Shown piece after piece: positions 1 to 9,757 of a DNA stretch of 64,000 bases. The notes beneath the pieces are model-generated. The model saw only the letters and a list, made by a program, of their open reading frames with translations. It was not told the origin of the DNA and did not search any database. Numbering within the stretch: the first letter of the stretch is position 1; the number at the start of each line of letters is the position of its first letter. This DNA comes from AP-15 sp963735445 (GTDB lineage Bacteria > Pseudomonadota > Alphaproteobacteria > ATCC43930 > CGMCC-115725), in assembly GCA_963735445.1 (NCBI GenBank), contig CAVTLC010000045.1:62001-126000 (forward strand), written 5' to 3'. The position numbers were made by a program, and so were the translations under genes.

Positions 1-9
1 ATCAATACG

Positions 10-177
10 TTAGCGAGCAATGCCCAGCGTCTGCGGCGCCCAGCTGAGGACCGTCAAGCTCCCGCCGGATTTCGAGCAGCGGCTTTCGAGGACTTGGCGG
101 ACAAAGAGACTGCCCTCCTCGACTAGTACCGCGTTCGACATCGGATCGGCGGGATCTGCGCCTGAACTCTCCGCCAC
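10..177 (-). CDS. possible 55-residue ORF, unrecognised
   Basis: An open frame runs from a GTG at 177 to a TAA at 10-12 and would encode about 55 residues, with an internal ATG at 138. I recognise no family. The only Shine-Dalgarno-like sequence (AGGGAG) lies about 20 bases upstream of the GTG, which is too far. It may be a chance frame or the remnant of a longer gene. No other feature is visible in the first 240 bases. Confidence 0.15.
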   Translation of the reverse strand: MAESSGADPADPMSNAVLVEEGSLFVRQVLESRCSKSGGSLTVLSWAPQTLGIAR

Positions 178-246
178 ATGCTAGCCATTTTCTTTATCTC
201 CCTGTGAAGGTGCTGAGGCACCGAGTTGATCGCGATCATGTTAAGT

Positions 247-2175
247 CTATTGCGCCGGCATGCCTGCGAGTTGCAGGCCTTCGCGAAACTTCTGTCGGCC
301 CGTAACGACTAAGCTTGTTGTCGTTCGGGGTTGCTTTAACGTCCGACCTCGACTTTCTGCAGGGTGTATCCTGTAAACCTTGGCTGACCGTAGAATTCCT
401 GCAGGACTCTTTTTCGCTTCATCGGTTTGACCGTCAAGCGCGTAGGCGCTGACCAGGTAAAGCCGGTTGAACCAATCATTCGGCCGCAAAGCTTACCGAT
501 TTTCGCAGCCACGGGATCGCCCCGGGGTAATTGCCGGAGTAAAAGTAGGCCCGCCCGATGATCCAATAAAATCCACCGAGCGACGGATCGTGAGGACTGA
601 GCTTTATCGCGGTCTCGATCAATGCCGGCGCTTCGCCCGGGTCGACCGACCAGCGTCAATTCATTCGCCTTCTCGGCGAGAGCGCGCGTCAAGGTCGGAT
701 CAAGCTCGAACGCGCGGGTAAAGGCCTCTAACGCGGCATTGTGCTCGCCTTTGGCGCGGCGGATGAGACCTTCGGCGTAATAGACTTGGCCAATGTTCGG
801 GTCCAATCCTTGCGCCTTGCGCAGCGCGTCTTCGGCTTGTTGAAGTTCGGGCTTGCCGGCATTGTTCCACCGATGGACGTATTGCATCGCCAGGATTTCG
901 GCGAGCCAGCCCCAGGCTTCAGCCGATTGTGGGTCGCGCCGCACCGAATCTTCGAGATACGCACGCGCCTCTTTGCTGTGCTCCGGGGTGATCGCAGAGA
1001 AGTAAAGACTCATGCCGCGGAACCGCAGATCGACAGCATCGGGGTTGCGAGCCTGTTCCTCCGTACAGCCGGCGACCTTCGGCTCTGATCAGCTGAATAC
1101 CGAGCGAGGTGGAGACGCGTCCGGTGATCGCCTTTTCCAATTCGATAAAGTCGGTGATCGGATGAACAAAGCGGTCGGCCCAAACATGCGCCCCGGTCTG
1201 CGTATCTATTAGCTGGACGTTAGTCTCGATCTGGTTTCCGGCCCGCGTAATGCTGCCTTCCAGCATATAGCGAACGCCGATTTCCTTACCGATATCGCGC
1301 GCATTGACCGATCGACCCTTGAACGTAAATGCGGTGTTGCGCGCGATCACAAAGGTGCCCTTCAGTCGAGCCAAATCGGTTGTCAAATCGTCGGTAATGG
1401 CGTCGGCGACATAGCCCTCCGAACGGTCGCCGCTAAAATTGTTAAACGGCATGACGACGATCGAGGCACGCGGCGGAAGCGGATCGCCGCCTCGCCAAAC
1501 CGATGGGACGGCCATGCCAAACGCGACCGCCATGGCGAGAATGACGCCTACGACCGCTTGCCAACGCGGCTGGGGACGGACTGTTGTACGGTAGAGCCGA
1601 CGCGCAGCGCCGGTCAAACGGCCCCGAAGGGTCGGGTCTTGCGGCTCTGGATCGTAGTCGACACGAAAAACGCGGATCGGTTGAGCGATGTTTTTGACCC
1701 GGCGCTCCCCCATATCCTCGAACGATAAATCGGGATGGCCGAGTAGTTGGTCGCGGACACCGCGGGTTACGTAGATGCCCCCCGGTTCAGCCAAGCCTTC
1801 GAGCCGGGCGGCGATGTTTATGCTGTTGCCGTGAATATCGTGTTCGCCGACGATCACGTCGCCGGTGTTGATGCCGATGCGAAGCTGGATCCGCTGATCC
1901 TTTTCGGCGGGCTCACGCTCGGCAAAACCGCGCTGGATATCGATGCCGCAACGCACCGCGTCGACAGCGCTGTCGAACTCGACCAGCATCCCGTCGCCCA
2001 TGCTTCGCACCAGCCTGCCGCCGTGCTGGGAAACCGCAGGATCGATAATTTCGCGAACGTAATCAGCCAGGCGCAGATGGGTGCGTTGCTCGTCGGCGCT
2101 CATCAATCGGCTGTAGCCGACGACATCCGCGAGCAGCACGGCAGTCAGCCTGCGTTTTAGATGGACATCGTCCAT
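247..2175 (-). pseudogene. class III adenylate/guanylate cyclase with TPR tail, multiply frameshifted
   Basis: The N-terminal frame (from 2175) carries a class III nucleotide cyclase domain: RRLTAVLLADVVGYSRLM, a second block with SMGDGMLVEF, and GINTGDVIVGEHDIHGNSIN with the metal-binding Asp region. It is followed by one membrane segment (around 1500-1570) and the conserved domain starting with IVVMPFNNFSGD that usually precedes TPRs. TPR-like units follow, but the reading frame changes near 1060-1075, again near 600-650, near 480 and near 430. The natural C-terminus (FREGLQLAGMPAQ) is reached only in another frame at 247. The family usually runs to about 580-640 residues, which fits the whole span. 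I chose the start at MDDVHLKRR because the cyclase domain begins immediately after it; an ATG at 2220 is also open. Four or more frame changes suggest a pseudogene or poor local sequence. The family and its domain order are clear; functionality is not. Confidence 0.75.
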
Positions 2176-2297
2176 CCCAGTCACCCAGCCTCTCGTTGAT
2201 ATTATCCTTAAGTTTAACACACCGGCATGAGCTTGTCACGAACGCGAGGTCCCCATTGTCAATTGGGAACTACGTCGCGTAGCGGCCCGGCCAAGGA

Positions 2298-4025
2298 TCA
2301 GGCGGCGGCTTCGGCGACGGGCGTGGGTTCGCGGCGGCTGGGCGCGCGATCGGCGATGGGCGTCAATGCCGGGTCGGTATAGGCGCGGTCGTCGCGTTCG
2401 ACGCGGCGGCGGATCTTGTGCAGGTACAGGTAAAAGGCGGCGAGCTTCGTGTGGGTTTCGACGACTTCTCGAACCCGGCGCGGATAGAACACGAGCGGGT
2501 TTTCGCGCGCCATTCCCGAGCGGCGGCTGCGGCGCAGTTTGCGCCGAAAATAACCACCCTGCAGCGGATGCACGTTTTCCTGAATAAAGGTGAAGTAAAA
2601 TTGCAGGATATGATTTAGCAGCCGCACCGGCTTGATGCCGCTCGCCTTGGCGCGGCGAAAGATCGTTTCGATATGGGCTTCGGAATAATAAAGATCCCAG
2701 GCGTCGCGATAGACTTTTTGCCAGTCTTCTGCGGTCATAATGGGGTGGCCGGTGGTGACGTGCTCCAAATCGTATTTGTTCATGTCGGGGTCCATCCACA
2801 CCCCGTCGGCGTCGAGCGCCTTATGATCAGCCGAGCCCGGCAATGGCGTTAAAATAAAGAATTCGAGCAGATCGACCGGCAATTCCTGCTGCACGGTGCG
2901 GATGTCTCGCGCGATCCGTTCCGGCGTGTCGCCCGGGAAACCGAGGATATAACCGGCATAAGTGATGACCTGCTTTGCCCGCCAGGCGAGGAACATCTCG
3001 CGGTATTCGTGCACCCGGTTCTGCTTTTTCTTCGCCTGAAGGAGATTATCGGGGTTGATGTTTTCGAGCCCGATAAAGACCCGCTTGCAGCCCGCGCGCG
3101 CCGCCTTTTCGATAAAGTTCGGAATGCGGTGGCACAGCGTGTCGACCTGAATGATGAATTGTAGACGCAGGCCTTCCTGTTCGCGCATTTGGATCAGCCG
3201 GTCGAAAATCGCCTCCCAATTGCGGTTACGCGCGAAATTGTCGTCGGTGATAAAAAAACGGAAGACGCCTTGCGCCAGATTGGCGCGCACCAGCCGCTCG
3301 ACATCGTCGGCGTCGCGCCAGCGCGATTTTCGCCCCTGGACATTGATGATCGTGCAAAAGCTGCATTGAAACGGGCAACCGCGCCCGGCGTCGAAGGCGC
3401 CGATCGTCTCGCCATAACGGCGCACGATGTCGATCGGCAGAAACGGTGTCACCTGCTGCTGCAGGCCGGGCAAATCGTCCATGTAATTGTAGATCGGCCG
3501 CAGCCGCCCGGCGAGCGCGTCGGCGAACAGCCCCTCGAGGCGGCCCTCGGCCTCGCCGGCAAAGAGGGTGACCCCAAGATCAAGCGCCTGCTGCAGATCC
3601 GGCGGCAAGCGCGGCAGCATTGCCAGGCAACCCGAAACGTGGAACCCGCCGATCGCCACCGCGATCCCGGCCTCACGAAACCGAGCCGCGAGATCCATCG
3701 CTCGCGGGAATTGATTCGACTGCACGCCAACGAGGCACACGAGGCCGGCGTCGGCGTTCTTGATTCGGCTGACGATCCGGCGGATCGGGATGACCGTGTG
3801 GCACTCGTCATAGGCGTTGATCTCGACCGCGACGTCGGGGCCAAGCGCACGCCGCTTGGCGATGTCAGACGCGATGCCATAGAGGCAGGCGAGCGAGTTC
3901 GACGGGATCCACGATTTCCACCACTGGATCACATAGCCGTCATCATCGTAATGCGACGGCTTGATCAGCTCGACGACGAACCGGCGGTCCCCCAACGCAC
4001 CCTCGCCCGCTACAGCGCTCCGCAA
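2298..4025 (-). CDS. B12-binding domain radical SAM protein
   Basis: A 575-residue protein with an N-terminal cobalamin-binding Rossmann-like region (about residues 18-200) and a radical SAM core. The cluster ligands are Cys217, Cys221 and Cys224 in GRGCPFQCSFC, a CxxxCxxC motif. Downstream GFPGDTPERI and FFILTPLPGS motifs match the B12-radical SAM superfamily, whose members methylate or rearrange unactivated carbons in lipids and secondary metabolites. No substrate can be read from the sequence, and it is clearly divergent from the HpnR pair at 55-58.5 kb. It is transcribed away from the hydrolase at 4122, with about 96 bases between them. The conserved region begins about residue 16 (RFVVELIKPSHY), so the true start could lie slightly downstream of the ATG at 4025. 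The Ala/Arg-rich last 25 residues look like a disordered tail. Confidence 0.9.
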   Translation of the reverse strand: MRSAVAGEGALGDRRFVVELIKPSHYDDDGYVIQWWKSWIPSNSLACLYGIASDIAKRRALGPDVAVEINAYDECHTVIPIRRIVSRIKNADAGLVCLVGVQSNQFPRAMDLAARFREAGIAVAIGGFHVSGCLAMLPRLPPDLQQALDLGVTLFAGEAEGRLEGLFADALAGRLRPIYNYMDDLPGLQQQVTPFLPIDIVRRYGETIGAFDAGRGCPFQCSFCTIINVQGRKSRWRDADDVERLVRANLAQGVFRFFITDDNFARNRNWEAIFDRLIQMREQEGLRLQFIIQVDTLCHRIPNFIEKAARAGCKRVFIGLENINPDNLLQAKKKQNRVHEYREMFLAWRAKQVITYAGYILGFPGDTPERIARDIRTVQQELPVDLLEFFILTPLPGSADHKALDADGVWMDPDMNKYDLEHVTTGHPIMTAEDWQKVYRDAWDLYYSEAHIETIFRRAKASGIKPVRLLNHILQFYFTFIQENVHPLQGGYFRRKLRRSRRSGMARENPLVFYPRRVREVVETHTKLAAFYLYLHKIRRRVERDDRAYTDPALTPIADRAPSRREPTPVAEAAA

Positions 4026-4121
4026 CTCTTACCCGTATTGCGATCTGCGGGGAAGGGCGCACTCGCCACCGCCGATCGAAGCCCGTAAGGTCGTCTACAG
4101 CAGCCATCGAGGGAGAGCGAG

Positions 4122-5009
4122 ATGTTCGAGGGGTTTACGCGGGCGGAGATCGACACTTCGGGAGCGCGGATCAATCTGCGGCATGGCGGCGACGGCCCGC
4201 CGCTGCTGCTGCTGCACGGCAACCCGCTGACCCATGCTTCTTGGGGCAAGATCGCGCCCGATCTCGCCAAGCACTTTCACGTCGTCGCGGCTGATTTGCG
4301 TGGGTATGGCGACAGCGTCGGCCCCGAGGATGGCGGCGAGAACAATCTCAATTACTCGTTCCGGGCGATGGCGCAGGACCAGGTCGAGGTCATGGAAAAG
4401 CTCGGCTATCGCGAATTCTTTGTCGCCGGGCATGACCGCGGCGCCCGCACGACAGCCCGCATGTGCCTCGACCACTCCGACCGGGTGAAGCGCGCGGCCC
4501 TGATCGACATCCTGCCGAATCATCACATCTGGACCCACACCTCCAGAGAATGGGCGTTGCGCTCGTGGCATTGGTCTTTGATGGCCCAGCCTTACGATTT
4601 GCCCGAGCGGATGCTGGCCGGCATCCCGGCGCAATATTTTATGGAGAAGAAATTGTCGAAGCCCGGGATCGGGCTCGGCTTTTTTGATCCCGAAGCATTC
4701 GCCGAGTATGTCCGCTGCTTTAATTGGAAGACGATAAAGGGTTCCTGCGCCGATTACCGCGCTTGCGCCACCTGCGATTTCGAGATGGACAAGGCCGATT
4801 TCGAGGCCGGGCATAAAATCACGGTTCCGCTGCTGGTGATCTGGGGCGCCAAAAGCCACACCGAGGGTGTTCACGGCGACGTGCTGGCGGTGTGGCGAGC
4901 CAATTACGCAACAAACGCCACCGGCGGGCCGATCGCTTGCGGGCATTACGTGCCGGAGGAGGCGCCCGCCGACACGCTGCGCTGGTTGATGCAGCATTTC
5001 ACCGGCTGA
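4122..5009 (+). CDS. alpha/beta hydrolase, haloacetate (fluoroacetate) dehalogenase type
   Basis: A 295-residue alpha/beta-hydrolase that keeps the residue set of fluoroacetate dehalogenases. These are the nucleophile Asp105 in GHDRGAR with the carboxylate-binding Arg106 and Arg109, the acid Asp129 (ALIDILP), His150-Trp151 and Tyr212 for halide stabilisation, and the base His275 in GHYVPEE. The oxyanion motif HGNPLTH is at 32-38. In that family the enzyme displaces halide from a 2-haloacid through an ester intermediate and gives a 2-hydroxy acid. Many genomic homologues have not been tested and may act on other substrates. The ATG at 4122 follows a good AGGGAGAG ribosome site. It is cytoplasmic, with no signal peptide, and stands alone between the divergent radical SAM gene and murJ. 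Confidence 0.88.
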   Translation: MFEGFTRAEIDTSGARINLRHGGDGPPLLLLHGNPLTHASWGKIAPDLAKHFHVVAADLRGYGDSVGPEDGGENNLNYSFRAMAQDQVEVMEKLGYREFFVAGHDRGARTTARMCLDHSDRVKRAALIDILPNHHIWTHTSREWALRSWHWSLMAQPYDLPERMLAGIPAQYFMEKKLSKPGIGLGFFDPEAFAEYVRCFNWKTIKGSCADYRACATCDFEMDKADFEAGHKITVPLLVIWGAKSHTEGVHGDVLAVWRANYATNATGGPIACGHYVPEEAPADTLRWLMQHFTG

Positions 5010-5109
5010 GCGAGGGAGATCGCCGGTGGGGTCAACAGAGATGGTGCTGAACACCTGATGGTTCGCGACAGCGTTTTCCTCGGCCGCGGTTTTCGACTAA
5101 ACCCGCCCG

Positions 5110-6659
5110 ATGTCGCTCTTGCGCTCGGTCGCCACGGTTGGCTCCTACACGCTGTTGAGCCGGGTCATGGGTTTTGTCCGCGACATTCTGACCGCGGCAT
5201 TGCTTGGCGCGGGGCCGGTGGCGGACGCCTTTTTTGTGGCGCAGCGCCTGCCGAACCTTTTCCGCAGCCTGTTTGCCGAGGGCGCCTTCAGCGCCGCTTT
5301 CGTCCCATTATTTGCCGGGACGATGGCGCAACAGGGGAAGGAAGCAGCGCGGCTTTTTGCCGAGGACGCGCTGGCGGTATTGCTCGCGGCGTTGCTGATT
5401 TTCGTTCTGCTCGGCGAAATCTTCATGCCCTCGGTCATGCGCCTGATCGCACCCGGGTTCGCCGAAGATCCTGATAAGTTTGCGCTGGCAGTCGCGCTCA
5501 CCCGCATCACCTTTCCCTATCTTTTATTTATCGCATTGGTCGCGTTGCAGGGCGGTGTCCTTAATTCGGTTGACCGTTTCGCAGCGGCGGCGGCGACGCC
5601 GATCTTGTTGAACCTGTTTTTGATCGCCGCCTTGCTGATGATGCGGCGGTTCGGTTGGCATGACGGCCGGGCGCTCGCCTGGGCGATAACGGCGCCGGGC
5701 TCGCCCAATTCCTGTGGCTGATGTTTTCCTGCGCCCGCGCCGAACTAGGGTTGCGACTCCCCTGGCCGCGCTTGACGCCGGAGGTCAGGCGCACCTTGGC
5801 GATCATGGGGCCGGGCGCCATCGGCGCCGGCGTCACCCAAGTCAATCTGTTGGTTTCGACCGCTCTTGCGTCATTTCTGCCGGGCGGCTCGGTGTCCTAT
5901 CTCTATTACGCCGACCGGCTCAATCAATTGCCATTGGGCGTGGTCGGCATTGCTGTCGGCACCGCGATCCTGCCGCCATTATCGCGCCATCTCAGGCTCG
6001 GTGAGGACAGCGCTGCGGTCGAAACGCAAAATCGCGGCCTCGAACTGGCGTTGCTGCTGACCGTACCGGCTGCGGTGGCGTTGGCTGTGCTGGCGCAGCC
6101 GATCCTCGCGGTATTGTTTCAGCGCGGGGCGTTCAGCCCGACCGATACCGCCGCTACGGCATCGGCGCTGGCCGCCTATGCCGCCGGCCTCCCGGCTTTC
6201 GTCCTGATCAAGGTGTTGGCGCCGGCGTTTTTCGCGCGGCACGACACCGCGACACCGGTCAGGGTCGCGATCACCGCGATGGCGGTCAACCTCGCCCTGA
6301 CGCTGATCCTGATGCAGTTCTTGGCGCATGTCGGGATCGCGCTGGCGACCAGCTGCGCCGGTTGGCTCAACGCGCTGACATTGCTGGTACTGTTGGTCCG
6401 GCGGGAGCATTTCGCGCTTGATCGGCGGGCGCGACGCAATCTCCCGCGGATCGCGGCAGCGGCATTTGCGATGGGCGTGATCCTGGCATTATTGCGTTCG
6501 ACTTTGACGCCCGCACTCGCGGCGGCGCCGGCGATCCGGATCACGGCGCTTTTTGGTCTTTGCGGGGCCGGCCTCGGCGCCTTTGTGATTTTGGCGCTGG
6601 CGTTCGGGGTCGCCGACTGGCGCGTCTTATGGGGCCGGCTGCGTCGCCAACCGGCTTGA
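5110..6659 (+). CDS. murJ: lipid II flippase MurJ, one frameshift
   Basis: MurJ (MviN), the polytopic inner-membrane flippase that exposes lipid II on the periplasmic face for peptidoglycan synthesis. The N-terminal part (5110 to about 5690) has the hallmark start SLLRSVATVGSYTLLSRVMGF, then FVAQRLPNLFRSLFAEGAFS. The frame then changes near 5685-5697. Reading the next frame from about 5690 restores AGLAQFLWLMFS and the remaining helices (about 5721-6659), including YYADRLNQLPLGVVGIAVGTAILP. The two parts together give about 516 residues with some 14 hydrophobic segments, the normal MurJ size. One missing base around GATAACGGCG would explain it. The gene is essential, so a sequence error is more likely than a real mutation. 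trpS follows after 31 bases on the same strand. Confidence 0.88.
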
Positions 6660-6690
6660 CCATCGCCGTGCCTCAGCGATAACACGCGCC

Positions 6691-7689
6691 ATGAACCGTA
6701 TCTTTTCCGGCGTTCAGCCAACCGGCAATCTGCATCTCGGCAACTATTTGGGCGCCATTCGCAATTGGGTAGCGCTGCAGGACGACTACGAGTGCATCTT
6801 TTGCATCGTCGATCTCCATGCGTTGACCTTGCCGCAAGACCCGGACGAATTGCGCGCCTCGACGCGCGAGGTAACGGCGGCTTATATCGCCGCCGGGATC
6901 GACCCCGAGCGCTGCATCATATTCAATCAAAGCATGGTTCCGGCTCACGCCGAGCTGGCTTGGCTGCTCGCCTGCCTGACCCCGCTCGGTTGGCTCAACC
7001 GCATGACGCAGTTCAAGGAGAAGGCCGGCAAACAACGCGAGATGGCGGGCCTCGGTCTCTACGCCTATCCGGTGCTGATGGCTGCCGACATCCTCGTCTA
7101 CAAAGCGACGCATGTGCCGGTCGGCGAAGACCAAAAGCAACATCTCGAACTCTCCCGCGACATCGCCGGCGCGTTCAACCGCCGCTACGACCGCGACTTT
7201 TTCCCGTTGCCCGAGCCGCAGATCTTTGGCGCCGCAACGCGCGTCATGAGCCTGCGGGACGGCACCAAGAAGATGTCGAAATCCGACACTTCGGATTACT
7301 CGCGCATCAACATGACCGACGATGCCGACGCGATCACCTTAAAGATCCGGCGCGCCAAGACCGATCCTGAGCCTTTGCCCGCAACGATCATCGATCTCGA
7401 ACGCCGGCCCGAGGCCGACAATCTGATCGGGATTTACGCAGCGCTCGCGAGCCAATCGCGCGAGGATACGCTTGCCCATTTTGCCGGGCGCAATTTCTCG
7501 GAATTCAAGGAGGCGCTGTCGGCGCTTTCGGTCGAGATCCTTGGACGGATCGGTGGCGAGATGCGGCGGCTAATGGCCGATCCCGGCTATATCGATCAGG
7601 TATTGCGCCATGGCGCCGAGCGCGCCCGCGCGATCGCCGAACCGGTGTTGCGGGAGGCGCAACAGATTAGCGGATTGCTGAGGCCTTGA
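6691..7689 (+). CDS. trpS: tryptophanyl-tRNA synthetase
   Basis: Class I aminoacyl-tRNA synthetase that charges tRNA-Trp using ATP and tryptophan. The 332-residue length is standard for the bacterial enzyme. Visible motifs are the HIGH-type signature PTGNLHLGNYLG at 10-21, the Trp-pocket region with YPVLMAADILVYKA at about 126-139, and KMSKS at 194-198. The gene sits directly after murJ, a common alphaproteobacterial pairing. No leader peptide or T-box is seen upstream, which is expected in this group. The frame is intact. Confidence 0.97.
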   Translation: MNRIFSGVQPTGNLHLGNYLGAIRNWVALQDDYECIFCIVDLHALTLPQDPDELRASTREVTAAYIAAGIDPERCIIFNQSMVPAHAELAWLLACLTPLGWLNRMTQFKEKAGKQREMAGLGLYAYPVLMAADILVYKATHVPVGEDQKQHLELSRDIAGAFNRRYDRDFFPLPEPQIFGAATRVMSLRDGTKKMSKSDTSDYSRINMTDDADAITLKIRRAKTDPEPLPATIIDLERRPEADNLIGIYAALASQSREDTLAHFAGRNFSEFKEALSALSVEILGRIGGEMRRLMADPGYIDQVLRHGAERARAIAEPVLREAQQISGLLRP

Positions 7690-7846
7690 GCCGCGATCTT
7701 TGCGCCCTGGAGCCCGAGACGCGGGGAAACTCCGGCTTAGGCGGCCGGCGATGGCTTAAGTCGAGAAGAGCCTGGGGTTGAATCGCTCAGCGGCTCCTCC
7801 CATGCTAGTGAACAGCTTACGTTAACCTGCATTCGTGGAGTTCCCG

Positions 7847-8401
7847 ATGTTTATTCAGACCGAGCAGACGCCAAACCCGGCGACCCTGAAGTTTCTTCCC
7901 GGGTGCACCGTGATGACAAAGGGTACCGCCAATTTCACCGATGCCGATTCAGCGCGGGTGTCGCCATTAGCGGATCGGTTGTTTTCTTTGCCCGAGGTTG
8001 GCGGCGTCTTTTTCGGCAGCGACTTTATCACCGTCACCAAGCAGGATGAGGGTGACTGGTATCATCTAAAGCCGGCTATTCTTGCGGTTATTATGGAGCA
8101 TTTTACGGCTGAGCGCCCGGTGATGCTCACCGAGAACGATCCATCCGCTGCGACGGAAGCAGAGGAGGAAGACGACGAGGTCGTCGCCCAGATCAAGGAG
8201 CTGCTCGAAACCCGGGTGCGCCCAGCCGTCGCGCAGGACGGTGGCGACATCATCTTTTATGACTTCGCGGATGGTGTCGTTTACTTGCATATGCAGGGCT
8301 CGTGCTCGGGCTGCCCGAGCTCGACGGCGACATTGAAAGCCGGGATCGAAAACATGCTGCGCCACTACATCCCCGAAGTGGTCGAGGTTCGCGCCGTCTG
8401 A
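7847..8401 (+). CDS. NifU-like (Nfu) iron-sulfur cluster scaffold
   Basis: A 184-residue Fe-S carrier of the NFU1 type: an N-terminal Nfu domain (MFIQTEQTPNPATLKFLPG onwards, about 1-90), an acidic linker rich in Glu and Asp, and a C-terminal NifU domain with the cluster-binding CxxC in GSCSGCPSS. Proteins of this build receive and pass 4Fe-4S clusters to client enzymes in the cytoplasm. The ATG at 7847 is chosen because the family begins with MFIQTEQTPNP and GGAG lies seven bases upstream; a GTG at 7835 would add four residues. Its stop overlaps the likely start of tsaB (CTGA at 8398-8401), which suggests translational coupling. MiaB (12.6 kb) and the radical SAM proteins in this window are plausible clients. 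Confidence 0.93.
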   Translation: MFIQTEQTPNPATLKFLPGCTVMTKGTANFTDADSARVSPLADRLFSLPEVGGVFFGSDFITVTKQDEGDWYHLKPAILAVIMEHFTAERPVMLTENDPSAATEAEEEDDEVVAQIKELLETRVRPAVAQDGGDIIFYDFADGVVYLHMQGSCSGCPSSTATLKAGIENMLRHYIPEVVEVRAV

Positions 8402-9132
8402 CCGATTTTCGCGGACGACGCCCGACGACATCCGCTCCGCTTATCCTTGCTCTGGACTCGGCGGGAAGCGGCTGTGCGGCGGCGGTAGCGGTCGGGGAGA
8501 AGCTGCTGGCCGTCAAACATCAGGAGATGATGCATGGCCAGGCCGAGGCGCTACTGCCTCTAATCGACGATGTTGTGCAGGAGGCCGGGCTAACCGCATC
8601 GGGGCTCGACATCGTGGCGGTGACGACCGGACCCGGCAGCTTCACCGGCATTCGGGTCGGCATCGCCGCAGCGCTCGGGATAGCTTTGGCCGCTGACCTG
8701 CCGCTGATCGGCGTCACCAGTTTCGAAGCCGTTGTCGAGACCGTACCAAGCGAGGCTCGGGCCCGGCGTCATCTCCTGGTCGCGCTCGAAAGCCGCCGCG
8801 CGGATTTGTACGTGCAATTCTTTGATCCGACAGGACAAGCGCTCTTCGAGCCCGCAGCAATCCTGCCGGAGGCGCTAGCCGCGGCAGTTGACGGCGTCAC
8901 GGCGGATACGATCGTCATTGCCGGCGATGCTGCCATCCGCGCCGCGGCGGCGCTCGACGGACGGTGTGGGGCGGATATCGCCAAATCGGCACTGCCGCCG
9001 GTAACCGGCGTGTTACGGGTCGCGCTGCGCCGCTGGCAGCGCGGCGAGATGGAGGGGCCAGTGCGGCCGCTTTATCTGCGACCGCCGGACGTTACGATGG
9101 CCAAGGACCGGACCCCGCCCGTTTCGCGATGA
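8398..9132 (+). CDS. tsaB: tRNA threonylcarbamoyladenosine synthesis protein TsaB
   Basis: TsaB is the ASKHA-fold partner that activates TsaD in making t6A37 on ANN-decoding tRNAs. Recognisable blocks are LILALDSAGSGCAAAVA near the start, HGQAEALLPLID, and the hallmark GPGSFTGIRVG. The start is unusual. Between the end of the Nfu gene and the conserved LILALDS there is no ATG, GTG or TTG in frame. The first upstream ATG is at 8302, deep inside the Nfu gene, and the stretch from there is only a shadow of it. I therefore place the start at the CTG at 8398, whose last two bases form the TGA stop of the upstream gene. The C-terminus overlaps rimI by ATGA. Identity is firm, start uncertain. Confidence 0.85.
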   Translation: MTDFRGRRPTTSAPLILALDSAGSGCAAAVAVGEKLLAVKHQEMMHGQAEALLPLIDDVVQEAGLTASGLDIVAVTTGPGSFTGIRVGIAAALGIALAADLPLIGVTSFEAVVETVPSEARARRHLLVALESRRADLYVQFFDPTGQALFEPAAILPEALAAAVDGVTADTIVIAGDAAIRAAAALDGRCGADIAKSALPPVTGVLRVALRRWQRGEMEGPVRPLYLRPPDVTMAKDRTPPVSR

Positions 9133-9608
9133 TTCGCCTCGAGCCGCTGCCACCGATATCGGTCGCGTCGGCTGCAGCCAAAGTATTCGGGACGCTACTT
9201 TCGGAACTGCACAGCGCCTGTTTTCCTGACGATCCGTGGCCGCCGCAGGCCTTTGTCGAGCTTGGTGGAATGGCCGGCTTTTTTGGCCGAATAGCCTGGG
9301 ACGATGTTGGCCCAGCCGGGCTCGTGCTCGCCCAAGCGCTCGGCGAGGAATGCGAGATACTGACCCTCGGTGTTATTCCTGCCCGCCGTCGGTCGGGAAT
9401 CGGGTCAGCTTTACTCGCCACGGTTGTGGCGGAGGCGCAACGCCAAGGGGCGCGAACGCTGTTTCTCGAAGTAGCGCAGGACAACAGTGCCGCCCGCGGG
9501 CTGTACGCCGCGCATGGCTTTGTACAGATTGGACGCCGTGCGAATTACTACCGTCGTCGATCGGGCCTTGTCGATGCCTTGGTGCTGCGCCTCTTGCTGT
9601 CGTCTTGA
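9129..9608 (+). CDS. rimI: ribosomal-protein-alanine N-acetyltransferase RimI
   Basis: A 159-residue GNAT acetyltransferase. The acetyl-CoA loop is visible as GVIPARRRSGIGSALL, followed by FLEVAQDNSAARGLYAAHGF and the terminal YYRR typical of RimI. The family acetylates the N-terminal alanine of ribosomal protein S18. The ATG at 9129 overlaps the tsaB TGA as ATGA, and tsaB-rimI adjacency is widespread, so the start is well supported; the longer frame open from 8964 is a shadow of tsaB. A gap of about 150 bases follows before mucR. Confidence 0.92.
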   Translation: MIRLEPLPPISVASAAAKVFGTLLSELHSACFPDDPWPPQAFVELGGMAGFFGRIAWDDVGPAGLVLAQALGEECEILTLGVIPARRRSGIGSALLATVVAEAQRQGARTLFLEVAQDNSAARGLYAAHGFVQIGRRANYYRRRSGLVDALVLRLLLSS

Positions 9609-9757
9609 GTTGACCAGGGGTTACGCTGGCCGATAGCCCGCACAATGAATTGATCATTGGTCAGACCGGAAATGACAAGAAATCGGCTGGCAAGGCGATT
9701 GCCCCACGTCCGGTTGTTACTTATATTAAAGACGAGGTTTAGCGCAGGGCCCGAGAA

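Noticed and set aside
3189..4088. 299-residue plus-strand open frame, and the 319-residue minus-strand frame at 4095-5054
   Set aside because: Both are antisense to well-supported genes (the radical SAM protein and the alpha/beta hydrolase).
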